Shown here piece by piece: positions 1 to 6,773 of a stretch of DNA of 23,498 nt (position 1 is the stretch's first letter; the number at the start of each line of letters is the position of its first letter). The stretch is from Clostridiales bacterium (lineage in GTDB: Bacteria; Bacillota; Clostridia; Oscillospirales; Acutalibacteraceae). Both the position numbers and the translations under genes were made by a program. The notes under the pieces were generated by a model. The model ran no database searches. It saw only the letters and a program-made list of their open reading frames with translations, and was not told the DNA's origin. Location of the stretch: NCBI GenBank assembly GCA_020860025.1, contig JAJBVC010000142.1, forward strand, positions 1 through 23,498, written 5' to 3'.

Positions 1-51
1 TATGAATAATTACATTATAAATTTACTAAAAAGTAATTTCAATAGTTAAAA

Positions 52-80
52 TTTATTTTTTCGAGAAAATCTGATATAAT
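52..80 (+). promoter_or_regulatory. Possible promoter of the first Rrf2 gene
   Basis: A consensus -10 box TATAAT lies at 75-80, about 40 bases ahead of the ATG at 121. The best -35 candidate at 17-bp spacing is TTTATT (52-57), which matches consensus at only three of six positions. The -10 is convincing and the -35 is weak. Confidence 0.4.
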
Positions 81-120
81 CCATTTTCTGAGATTTATTT
101 ATGAAAAAGAGGGTATTAAT

Positions 121-600
121 ATGCGTGTAAGCAAGAGATTTCCGTTAGCGGTTCATTCGCTGCTGTTTGTTGCGGTTTTGTCGCCTAAAAAACGAGTTAC
201 AAGCACTCTTGTTGCACAAAGCACAGAATCCAACCCCGTCACGGTGAGAAATATATTTCTTGAATTATCCGAAAAAGGATTGCTGATTGCATCGGCAGGA
301 AAAAACGGCGGAGTGCGTCTTGCAAAAAAACCTAATGAAATAACCTTGTGGGATATATATCAAGCGGTAGAATCAAATGATGTAGAAGAAATTTTTAAAC
401 TTCACGAGACGAACAGCGACTGTCTTGTCGGAAAAAACTTTTATCAAATATTATATCCGCATATGGAATCGGCTGTGAATGCTATGAAAGCAGATATGGA
501 ACAGGTCACGCTTGAAACACTGATTGACGAGTTAAAATGCTTGATTAAAGATATTAAGCCTAAAGAAGATACTGCTGATTTGCCAAAAAATGCAGAATAA
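121..600 (+). CDS. Rrf2-family transcriptional regulator without the cysteine triad
   Basis: The 159-residue protein has an N-terminal winged-helix of the Rrf2 type. The recognition region is around residues 28-50 (VAQSTESNPVTVRNIFLEL), followed by the wing GKNGGVRLAK (60-69). The ATG is preceded by AGAGGG at 108-113 with good spacing. IscR/NsrR-type members carry three closely spaced cysteines after the wing; here only Cys101 lies in that loop and Cys140 is far away, so a 2Fe-2S cluster is unlikely. It resembles the cluster-free branch (YwnA-like) that senses by other means. No obvious target gene is adjacent: the next 500 bases downstream are repeats and the end of thrS on the other strand. 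Family assignment is firm; ligand and targets are unknown. Confidence 0.85.
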   Translation: MRVSKRFPLAVHSLLFVAVLSPKKRVTSTLVAQSTESNPVTVRNIFLELSEKGLLIASAGKNGGVRLAKKPNEITLWDIYQAVESNDVEEIFKLHETNSDCLVGKNFYQILYPHMESAVNAMKADMEQVTLETLIDELKCLIKDIKPKEDTADLPKNAE

Positions 601-733
601 ATTTTTAAAATAATTTATTAAAGAATTGCATAGAAAAATTGAGAGAATTGTAATTACGGATAAATTGCCTGCTAATTGACTTATTCGGATATTCAGTAAA
701 AACTCATAGAATAAACAAGAAAAATGACTTGCC

Positions 734-875
734 AAAAGGCTTAAAACGCTCAAAAGCGTAGTGACTTGACGCCACTACGCTTTTAAAAATGTTATTGATA
801 TAGAATGACCTAAATGTTTGTAGAAAATAAAGATTATAAATTAACTTACTACATTAAAACCTGAGCGTGGTTTTG
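734..875 (-). repeat. Structured repeat, copy B (distal to thrS)
   Basis: This is a 142-bp core, read on the minus strand from CAAAACCACGCTC (875-863) to AAGCCTTTT (742-734). It contains a 14-pair hairpin at 784-752 with arms AAAAGCGTAGTGGC and GTCACTACGCTTTT and a 5-base loop. The outer ends (ACGCTC and GAGCGTTTT) are also complementary, so the whole element can close on itself. It is paralogous to the cores at 965-1105, 4502-4643 and 4731-4871 and is most like the last. From 601 to 733, between the Rrf2 gene and this core, I see nothing recognisable. Confidence 0.85.
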
Positions 876-964
876 ACTATTTATCCGCTTAGAATGCCGG
901 CGTAGAAGTGGTCAAAATTAAGCATTTTGCGAGTGGGAGCTGTACATAAGTACTGCCTCCGAGT
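876..964 (-). repeat. Conserved linker between repeat copies A and B
   Basis: This 89-bp stretch joins the two cores and is recognisably the same as the 87-bp linker at 4644-4730. Read on the minus strand it holds a small hairpin GTAC-ttat-GTAC with extended partial pairing. It then has CAAAATGCTTAATTTTG, which forms a six-pair stem, and the shared block GACCACTTCTACGCCG. Its conservation shows that the repeating unit is about 230 bp, not only the 142-bp core. Confidence 0.75.
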
Positions 965-1105
965 AAAAGGCTTAAAACGCTCAAAAGCGCAGAGGTTCGA
1001 TGCCACTGCGCTTTTAGGAATGTTATAAATATAGGATAACCTGATTATTTGCGAAATACAAAACTAAAAAATAATCTACCACATTAGCATTTGAGCGTGG
1101 TTTTG
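965..1105 (-). repeat. Structured repeat, copy A (proximal to thrS)
   Basis: This 141-bp core is read on the minus strand and starts about 20 bases after the thrS stop codon. Its hairpin is at 1015-983, with arms AAAAGCGCAGTGGC and ACCTCTGCGCTTTT. Relative to the other copies, the eighth pair has changed from T-A to C-G, a compensatory change. There is one T/T mismatch and an open innermost pair. Its position and orientation, directly behind a gene and on the same strand, suit a 3' UTR or terminator role. The distance to copy B, hairpin to hairpin, is 231 bases. Confidence 0.85.
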
Positions 1106-1123
1106 ACCACTTATCCGTCGGCA

Positions 1124-3031
1124 TTAGAGTGATTTGGAGGAAATTTCTGATAGTATCCTTTCGGTGAACTCCTCTACAGTAGTCGCTCCTTCATCACCGT
1201 TTTTCCTTGAACGAACAGAGATAGAATTATTTTCAATATCCTTATCGCCGGCAAGAATCATATACGGTACCTTTTCAAGCTGAGCCGAACGGATTTTAAA
1301 TCCGATTTTTTCACTTCTGTCATCAATTTCACAGCGAACACCCTTTGCCTCAAGAGCGGTCTTGACCTCATTCAGATAGTCAAAATGTCTGTCTGCTATC
1401 GGGAGCAGTTTAACCTGAACAGGCGCAAGCCATGTCGGAAAGGCACCTGCAAAATGCTCTGTTAAAATACCGATAAATCTTTCAATACTGCCGAAAACTA
1501 CACGGTGAATCATAATCGGTCTGTGTTTTGAACCGTCAGCTCCGACATATTCAAGTTCAAATCTCTCGGGAAGCTGGAAGTCAAGCTGAATTGTTCCGCA
1601 CTGCCATGTTCTTCCGAGGCAGTCTGTAAGATGGAAGTCAAGCTTCGGGCCGTAAAATGCGCCGTCGCCCTCGTTTACCTCGTAATCATATCCAAGCTCT
1701 GTTATAGCGTCACGCAAAGCGTCTGTTGCAATATCCCAGTCCTCTTTTGAGCCCATAGAATCTTCAGGCTGCGTTGAAAGCTCAATATGATATTCAAAGC
1801 CGAATGTGCTGTAAACACTGTCGATAAGCTTAACTACGCCCTTGATTTCGTCTTTAATCTGGTCTCTCGTCATAAATATGTGAGCGTCGTCCTGCGTAAA
1901 GTTACGAACACGCATTAAGCCGTGAAGCGCACCCGAAAGCTCGTGACGGTGAACAATACCAAGTTCTCCCATTCTGAGAGGCAAATCCTTGTACGAATGC
2001 ATTTTTGACTTGTATACAAGCATACCGCCGGGGCAGTTCATAGGCTTGATTGCATAGTCCTCATCGTCAATAACCGTTGTATACATATTTTCTTTATAAT
2101 GGTACCAGTGACCCGAACGCTCCCATAACGACCTGTTTAAAATTATAGGAGTTTGAATTTCAAGATAGCCTGCCGCCTTGTGAATTTCACGCCAGTAATC
2201 GACAAGCGTATTCTTAAGCACCATACCCTTCGGCAAGAAGAACGGGAATCCCGGGCCTTCCTCCATAATAGTAAAAAGCTCAAGTTCCTTTCCGATTTTA
2301 CGGTGATCTCTTTTCTTCGCTTCCTCAAGCATTTGGAGATAATCCTCAAGCATAGATGCTTTGGGGAATGCCGTACCGTAAACACGGCAGAGCATTTTAT
2401 TTTTAGCGTCGCCACGCCAGTAAGCGCCTGTGCAGTTTGTCAATTTAAATGCCTTAACAACCTTCATATCCATAAGATGAGGGCCTGCGCAAAGCTCGGT
2501 AAATTCGCCCTGTTTATAAAAGCTGATAGCCTCGCCCTTGTCGGCGTGCTCGTTGATAAGCTCAATCTTGTAAGGCTCGCCCTTGTCTTCCATAAGCTTA
2601 ATTGCGTCGGCAGGAGCAAGTTCAAAACGCTCAATCTGAAGATTTTCCTTAACTATTGCTTTCATTTCCTTTTCAATCTTCTGAAGATCTTCGGGAGTAA
2701 ACGGTTCGGCTACGTCAAAATCATAGTAAAATCCGTTATCAATAGCAGGGCCGATTGTAAGCTTAACGTCGGGATAAAGCCTTTTAACAGCCTGCGCCAT
2801 AATGTGAGAAGCGGTATGGTTAAATGTTTTTTTACCGTCCTCATCATCAAACGTAAGAACCTCAAACGTGCAGTCGCTGTCAACAACAGTACGTAAATCC
2901 TTAACCTTACCGTTTATTTTGCAGGAGCAGGCATTTCTGTAAAGCCCCATTGAAATTTCTTTTGTAATTTCGGCAGCGGTCATAGGCGAAGCGTATTCGT
3001 TGACAGTTCCGTCTTTTAATGTGATTTTCAT
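1124..3031 (-). CDS. thrS: Threonyl-tRNA synthetase
   Basis: This enzyme charges tRNA-Thr with threonine in the cytoplasm. The 635-residue protein has the standard order. A TGS domain spans residues 1-60. The editing domain follows, with HTASH (72-76) and CAGPH (181-185). The class II catalytic core has MNCPGGM (331-337, zinc-binding Cys333), the motif 2 stretch RVRNFTQDDAHIF and the partner His384. The anticodon-binding domain is at the C-terminus. The start MKITLKDG at 3031 is chosen because GGAGGA sits six bases upstream (3043-3038), the length fits the family, and a 37-residue upstream extension would run into the T-box. Expression should be controlled by the T-box leader. The stop is followed within about 20 bases by repeat copy A. 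Confidence 0.97.
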   Translation of the reverse strand: MKITLKDGTVNEYASPMTAAEITKEISMGLYRNACSCKINGKVKDLRTVVDSDCTFEVLTFDDEDGKKTFNHTASHIMAQAVKRLYPDVKLTIGPAIDNGFYYDFDVAEPFTPEDLQKIEKEMKAIVKENLQIERFELAPADAIKLMEDKGEPYKIELINEHADKGEAISFYKQGEFTELCAGPHLMDMKVVKAFKLTNCTGAYWRGDAKNKMLCRVYGTAFPKASMLEDYLQMLEEAKKRDHRKIGKELELFTIMEEGPGFPFFLPKGMVLKNTLVDYWREIHKAAGYLEIQTPIILNRSLWERSGHWYHYKENMYTTVIDDEDYAIKPMNCPGGMLVYKSKMHSYKDLPLRMGELGIVHRHELSGALHGLMRVRNFTQDDAHIFMTRDQIKDEIKGVVKLIDSVYSTFGFEYHIELSTQPEDSMGSKEDWDIATDALRDAITELGYDYEVNEGDGAFYGPKLDFHLTDCLGRTWQCGTIQLDFQLPERFELEYVGADGSKHRPIMIHRVVFGSIERFIGILTEHFAGAFPTWLAPVQVKLLPIADRHFDYLNEVKTALEAKGVRCEIDDRSEKIGFKIRSAQLEKVPYMILAGDKDIENNSISVRSRKNGDEGATTVEEFTERILSEISSKSL

Positions 3032-3060
3032 AAAATTTCCTCCGTAAAAATAAAAAAATT

Positions 3061-3282
3061 TCTCTGTAAAAATAAAAAAACACCCTGAATAAATCAGGGT
3101 GAATAATATCCACGGTTCCACCTGAATTGCACAATGTGCCACTCATATGCTCTGTAACGGGAGCGACCGACCTGTATTAAAGGCACTCCGAGGCGGTAAT
3201 TCGCTTTTTAACTGTGCGTTTACACCAACCACGCACTCTCTTAAAGTATCGAAAGCAAATCTTGTCCTCATCATCATTTTCG
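3061..3282 (-). ncRNA. T-box riboswitch leader of thrS
   Basis: Read on the minus strand, this leader has the T-box sequence AGGTGGAACCGTGG (3123-3110), followed by a terminator hairpin and a U-run. Upstream are Stem I hallmarks: GATGATGAGGACAAGA near the 5' end, AGAGAG, GGTTGGTG in the distal part, and CTCGGAG after the specifier. The probable specifier is ACC (3197-3195), a threonine codon, which matches the downstream gene. Uncharged tRNA-Thr would stabilise the antiterminator and allow thrS transcription. The exact Stem I pairing was not folded. The 426-base gap between thrS and the next gene holds this leader and two divergent promoters. Confidence 0.93.
3074..3101 (-). terminator. T-box-controlled intrinsic terminator
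   Basis: On the minus strand the arms CACCCTGA (3101-3094) and TCAGGGTG (3088-3081) form an eight-pair hairpin followed by seven U residues (3080-3074). This is the terminator that competes with the T-box antiterminator. Confidence 0.9.
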
Positions 3283-3288
3283 CTTTAT

Positions 3289-3317
3289 ATTCTAACATTT
3301 AAAAATACATATGTCAA
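3289..3317 (-). promoter_or_regulatory. Promoter of the T-box-thrS transcript
   Basis: On the minus strand TTGACA (3317-3312) is separated by exactly 17 bases from TAGAAT (3294-3289). The start would fall near 3282, just ahead of the conserved T-box Stem I sequence. Confidence 0.88.
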
Positions 3318-3371
3318 GCGGTATCAACTTAAATAAAATTTAACTTTTTGCACAAATAAACAATGGATTTA

Positions 3372-3399
3372 TTGACAAATTTAAGCAGAATGGTATAAT
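3372..3399 (+). promoter_or_regulatory. Promoter of the SDR/epimerase gene
   Basis: TTGACA (3372-3377) and TATAAT (3394-3399) are perfect consensus boxes at 16-bp spacing, about 60 bases ahead of the ATG at 3458. The promoter diverges from that of thrS. Confidence 0.88.
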
Positions 3400-3457
3400 A
3401 TATATATTAAGCTATTCAAAACAATCAGTACGTTACTGCAATAAGGAGGGTATATTT

Positions 3458-4480
3458 ATGAACGTATTTATGATTGGCGGAACCGGTCTTTTAGGCTGTG
3501 AGGCTGCAACACGTTTGATTGAAAAAGGTCACAAGGTTACATCTGTAGCTTTGCCGCCGTTACCGGAAGGTGCTCCGATTCCTGAGGAAATGGAAATTAT
3601 TTTCGGCGACATCAATAAAAAATCAGACGAAGAAATTGAAGAAATGCTTAAGGGCAACGACGTGTTTATTTATGCTGCCGGTGTTGACGAACGTGTGGAA
3701 TTTCCCGCACCTGTAATGGATTATTATTACAAGTTCAACATAGCCCCGCTGAAGAGAATTTTCCCTCTTTGCAAAAAGGTCGGCGTTAAAAAGTCTGTCG
3801 TACTCGGCTCTTATTTCAGCTATCTTGCAAAGGCAAAGCCTGAAATGGGATTTGCAAACAAAAACCCGTATTTTAAATCAAGACTTATGCAGGAACAGTA
3901 TTGTGAAAGTGCTTGTGACGAGAACTTTAGCTGTAAGGTTCTTGAACTGCCGTACATATTCGGAACTCAGCCGGGCAGAAAGCCTGTTTGGACAATCCTT
4001 ATTGAGCAGATTGGATTTATGGATAAATGGCCCTTTACTATGTATCCAAAGGGAGGTACAGCAATGCTTACCTGCCGTCAGGTAGGTCAGGTTATTTGCG
4101 GTGCTGCCGAAAGCGATACTCCCGGATTTGAAGCAATTCCAATCGGTATGTATAATATGAAATGGGATAAATTCCTTTCTATCGTTTATGACGCAAGAGG
4201 AATGGGCGCTGACAGAAAAATTCTCGGTGTTGCTCCGTGGATGATGAAAATGGGTATGATTAAGGTCGCCAAGGACTACAAAAAGAGAGGAATAGATTCA
4301 GGTATGGATCCGTTCAATCTTCCCGATGTTATGGATATTGATTTGTTTATTGACAATTCTTATGCAAAGGCTCTCGGCGCTACAGAGGATGATATATCCG
4401 AGGCTATTGCTGATTCAATCCGTGTTTCGGAAGCGTCGTACAACGGAACGGTTCAGCTCCTTGAAATGAAAGGCGAATAA
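3458..4480 (+). CDS. Atypical extended SDR / NAD-dependent epimerase-dehydratase family protein
   Basis: The 340-residue protein begins with a Rossmann fold and the nucleotide-binding motif GGTGLLG (7-13). It continues in the pattern of extended SDR enzymes: an acidic residue after the second strand, FIYAAG at 70-75, and a substrate region after residue 150. The usual catalytic Tyr-x3-Lys appears as Tyr138-FKS-Arg142, so the lysine seems to be replaced by arginine. Atypical SDRs of this kind often lack normal dehydrogenase activity. AGGAGG (3444-3449) lies eight bases before the ATG, and the gene has its own strong promoter. It is monocistronic, because repeat copies C and D follow the stop at once. 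Fold assignment is confident; the substrate is unknown. Confidence 0.85.
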   Translation: MNVFMIGGTGLLGCEAATRLIEKGHKVTSVALPPLPEGAPIPEEMEIIFGDINKKSDEEIEEMLKGNDVFIYAAGVDERVEFPAPVMDYYYKFNIAPLKRIFPLCKKVGVKKSVVLGSYFSYLAKAKPEMGFANKNPYFKSRLMQEQYCESACDENFSCKVLELPYIFGTQPGRKPVWTILIEQIGFMDKWPFTMYPKGGTAMLTCRQVGQVICGAAESDTPGFEAIPIGMYNMKWDKFLSIVYDARGMGADRKILGVAPWMMKMGMIKVAKDYKKRGIDSGMDPFNLPDVMDIDLFIDNSYAKALGATEDDISEAIADSIRVSEASYNGTVQLLEMKGE

Positions 4481-4501
4481 TCCTGACGGCGTATAAGCAC
4501 T

Positions 4502-4643
4502 CAAAACCACGCTCGAATGTTAATGTGGTAAGTTACTTTTTAGCCTATATATTTTACAAATATTTGGGTTATCCTATATAAATAACATTTTTAAAAGCGT
4601 AGAGGTATCGAACCTCTACGCTTTTGAGCGTTTTAAGCCTTTT
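4502..4643 (+). repeat. Structured repeat, copy C (proximal to the SDR gene)
   Basis: This 142-bp core runs from CAAAACCACGCTC to AAGCCTTTT and starts 22 bases after the SDR stop codon, on the same strand. The hairpin at 4593-4625 has a perfect 14-pair stem, AAAAGCGTAGAGGT against ACCTCTACGCTTTT, with loop ATCGA. A smaller possible stem GTTAT/ATAAC lies at 4568-4586. It is closest in sequence to copy A, the other gene-proximal copy. Confidence 0.87.
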
Positions 4644-4730
4644 ACTCAGGGGCGGTACAATCGTACAGCACCCTTCGCAAAATGCTTAATTTTGACCACT
4701 TCTACGCCGTCATTCAGAGCGATAAGCAGC
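4644..4730 (+). repeat. Conserved linker between repeat copies C and D
   Basis: This 87-bp linker is homologous to the one at 876-964. It contains GTAC-aatc-GTAC, CAAAATGCTTAATTTTG and GACCACTTCTACGCCG. The loop differs from the other linker while the GTAC stems are kept. Confidence 0.75.
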
Positions 4731-4871
4731 CAAAACCACGCTCGAATGTTAATGTGGTAAGTTACTTTATAGTCTTTATTTTCTAAAAACATTTAGGTTA
4801 TCTATATCAATAATATTTCTAAAAGCGTAGAGGTATCGAGCCTCTACGCTTTTGAGCGTTTTAAGCCTTTT
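4731..4871 (+). repeat. Structured repeat, copy D (distal to the SDR gene)
   Basis: This 141-bp core has its hairpin at 4821-4853, with arms AAAAGCGTAGAGGT and GCCTCTACGCTTTT; the innermost pair is a T-G wobble. Its middle part (TTTATAGTCTTTATTTTCTA) is nearly the same as in copy B, so distal copies resemble each other. Beyond it, from 4872 to 5021, I see only a five-pair inverted repeat CTCAC-agt-GTGAG (4896-4908) and no gene. Confidence 0.87.
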
Positions 4872-5021
4872 CTCGGGGGGATTCGTTTGCGACCGCTCAC
4901 AGTGTGAGAAAAAGGGAGCAATATCGTCCAAACACATTTTCCTATTTCCACAAATGTCTGTGTTGGATTGATTTTAGCTTTTCTGTTTTACAAAATGTTT
5001 AATAGTTATTAAGAATGATTT

Positions 5022-5057
5022 AAAGGCACTGAGGACTTAATGTTCACAGTGCCTTTT
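5022..5057. terminator. Hairpin at the 3' end of the TVP38 gene, terminator-like in both directions
   Basis: AAAGGCACTG (5022-5031) and CAGTGCCTTT (5047-5056) form a ten-pair stem with a 15-base loop. Read on the plus strand it is followed by TGTTTTG. Read on the minus strand the T-run after the stem is short (TTT within CCTTTAAAT). The stop codon of the minus-strand gene (5039-5037) lies in the loop, so the last coding bases form one arm. It probably ends the GT8-TVP38 transcript. Confidence 0.65.
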
Positions 5058-5759
5058 GTTTTGAGACTTTTTGTATATGACAGTGCAGATGAGTGACACA
5101 ACGGCGGTTGTGATAAAAACCGCTGCGGCAACGATGAAGTTCTTTTGTTCAAGCTGTTCACCGCAAATTGTGGAGGTTATTATCGACGGAACACGTGCGA
5201 TAGTGGTAATTAAGAAAAATTCAACCAAATTCACGTTAAGACTGCCTGCAACGTAGGTCAGCAAATCCTTCGGTGTGCCGGGAATTAAATAAAAAACCAA
5301 AAGAAAAAGACGTTGATTTTTTCTGTTGTTAATAACCGAAAGTCGGCGAAACTGCTCTTCATTAACAAACTGAGAAATAAATTTTGCTCCTATCAGCTTT
5401 GAAAGAAGAACAATTATAAGCGAGCCTAAAAAGCTGCCGAGAGAGCAGAGCGCCAATCCTCCCCAAGTTCCGAAAACATAGCCTGACGCAATTTCAAGCG
5501 GTTCGGCGGGAATAATTTTAATCACCGTCTGAAACGTCCTGATAAAAACAAAAATAACGCCGCTCATATTTTTGTAGGATTCAAGCCATATTTGAAAGCT
5601 TTTTTGGTCTGTTACAAACGCTGTAAGACTTCTGCCGACCGTAAAATAAAGGACTGAAAAAACTATGATTAAAAGTGCAAACGATATTCCGTAAATGAGC
5701 ATAAGCTCCTTACTCGGCATTTTAAAATATTTACCGAGCGTTAATTTAAGCTTCTGCAT
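5037..5759 (-). CDS. TVP38/TMEM64 (DedA-superfamily) membrane protein
   Basis: The 240-residue integral membrane protein has about five to six hydrophobic spans. It carries the family core: FIRTFQTVIKIIPAEPLEIASGYVFG in the first half and YLIPGTPKDLLTYVAG in the second. Members of this VTT/SNARE-associated group are thought to be lipid scramblases or transporters, and some bacterial DedA relatives flip undecaprenyl phosphate or phosphatidylethanolamine. The start overlaps the end of the GT8 gene by 14 bases and is preceded by GAGGTG, so the two are probably translationally coupled. The pairing with a glycosyltransferase is consistent with a role in lipid-carrier or glycolipid handling, but that is inference. 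Confidence 0.9.
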   Translation of the reverse strand: MQKLKLTLGKYFKMPSKELMLIYGISFALLIIVFSVLYFTVGRSLTAFVTDQKSFQIWLESYKNMSGVIFVFIRTFQTVIKIIPAEPLEIASGYVFGTWGGLALCSLGSFLGSLIIVLLSKLIGAKFISQFVNEEQFRRLSVINNRKNQRLFLLVFYLIPGTPKDLLTYVAGSLNVNLVEFFLITTIARVPSIITSTICGEQLEQKNFIVAAAVFITTAVVSLICTVIYKKSQNKRHCEH

Positions 5760-6582
5760 TATAGCACCTCACAAACGGTAGAGGGGAATACTGTTCAAAA
5801 AATAAATAGAAGTTCTGCAAATAGCCCTTATAATCGGCGTTCCACGGTTTATTTTTGCCGTTATAATGGATAATCAGCGTATTACTGCGAACAAATTCAA
5901 GGCTTTCCTCAAGACTGCAATGCTTCAGGAGTCTTGCAAATGAACGCTCGTCCAAATTTATTTTATATTCGGTTACAATTTTTATTCTGCCGTCATAAAG
6001 CACATTCAGTACATCCTGGTCATCAAGGAAAAGGACGGGCACTTTTTTGTCAAGCACGCTGTAAACCCTGTCGGGAGTAAAAACTTCTCTTAACGCACGA
6101 ATATTCATCAGCATAACGCCTGCGTTTATGTATTTCGGTGATGATTTAAGGCAAAGACGTTTTCTGTTCCACAAGTCTACAGCGCCGTCAAAATGCTTTG
6201 CTGCTATGATAAGATTTTCGCCGAACGGTGTGTAATAAAACGATTTTAAAGAGTTAATCACAACCGTATCGGGGTCTATATAAAGAATCCTGTCAACACA
6301 CTCGGGTAAAAAAAGAGGAGAGAAAAGGCGGTAATACGTTTCCTTGCTGATACGCTTTTGAGTTGAAGCCGTGTTAAAAAGTGAACTTGAAAGGCGAATA
6401 GGGAAGACCTCTGCGTCAAGACCGGACAAGGCAGCGTTAATTTTATCAAAATCATCCTGCTCCAGCGATGAATGAGCAACGTATAACGCTATACTCTCGT
6501 CGCTGCTCGAATACGACAGTGAACGAAGCATTGTACAAAGCGGATTTATATAACCGGAGTTAAGCGTTACCAAAATATTCAT
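5746..6582 (-). CDS. Glycosyltransferase family 8 protein
   Basis: The 278-residue protein has the GT8 (GT-A fold, retaining) pattern. There is an N-terminal sugar-nucleotide-binding strand, the metal-binding DxD as ILYIDPDTVV (Asp103, Asp105), then NAG (153-155), DDQDVLN (187-193) and the C-terminal HYNGKNKPW (from His239) that completes the metal site. GT8 enzymes in Firmicutes usually add glucose or galactose to lipid or wall polymers. A strong AAGGAGGTG (6596-6588) lies five bases before the ATG, and a TATAAT-like -10 (6626-6621) lies further upstream without a clear -35. It is the first gene of a two-gene operon with the TVP38 protein. There is no signal peptide, so it is presumably cytoplasmic. 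Confidence 0.92.
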   Translation of the reverse strand: MNILVTLNSGYINPLCTMLRSLSYSSSDESIALYVAHSSLEQDDFDKINAALSGLDAEVFPIRLSSSLFNTASTQKRISKETYYRLFSPLFLPECVDRILYIDPDTVVINSLKSFYYTPFGENLIIAAKHFDGAVDLWNRKRLCLKSSPKYINAGVMLMNIRALREVFTPDRVYSVLDKKVPVLFLDDQDVLNVLYDGRIKIVTEYKINLDERSFARLLKHCSLEESLEFVRSNTLIIHYNGKNKPWNADYKGYLQNFYLFFEQYSPLPFVRCYNAEA

Positions 6583-6741
6583 ACCGACACCTCCTTAACT
6601 TTAACGTAAAGAAAAATAAAATTATAAAGTATCCGAGACGATTTACCGAGCATTTCATCTCTTTACATATATAAAACCAAATCATTTCAAAGAACTTCTA
6701 AAGAAAAAGTTAAGATGTGGTAAAGATTTTGCTTTGCGTCT

Positions 6742-6773
6742 GATTTTGTATCTAATTCTGTTTAGATAAAATC
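6742..6773. terminator. Inverted repeat at the end of the ABC permease gene
   Basis: GATTTT-TATCTAA and TTAGATAAAATC form a 12-pair stem with one bulged base and a six-base loop. It overlaps the permease stop codon (6764-6762). No long U-run follows on the minus strand, so it is at best a weak or factor-assisted terminator. Confidence 0.4.

Noticed and set aside
101..130. Nine-codon open frame (ATG at 101) ahead of the Rrf2 gene
   Set aside because: No ribosome site, and the frame merely overlaps the Shine-Dalgarno and start of the real gene; no sign of a leader peptide.
2153..2896. Long open frame of 247 codons on the plus strand inside thrS
   Set aside because: It is antisense to the strongly conserved thrS coding sequence, has no ribosome site, and its translation is a low-complexity basic and hydrophobic string typical of a shadow frame.
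734..4871. Repeats as a CRISPR array
   Set aside because: The unit is about 230 bp with only two copies per site, the spacers are conserved rather than unique, and no cas genes are present.
734..4871. Composite transposon with thrS and the SDR gene as cargo
   Set aside because: No transposase, no target-site duplication found by eye, and the repeats are diverged. thrS is an essential core gene with its own T-box, so the arrays look like 3' elements.
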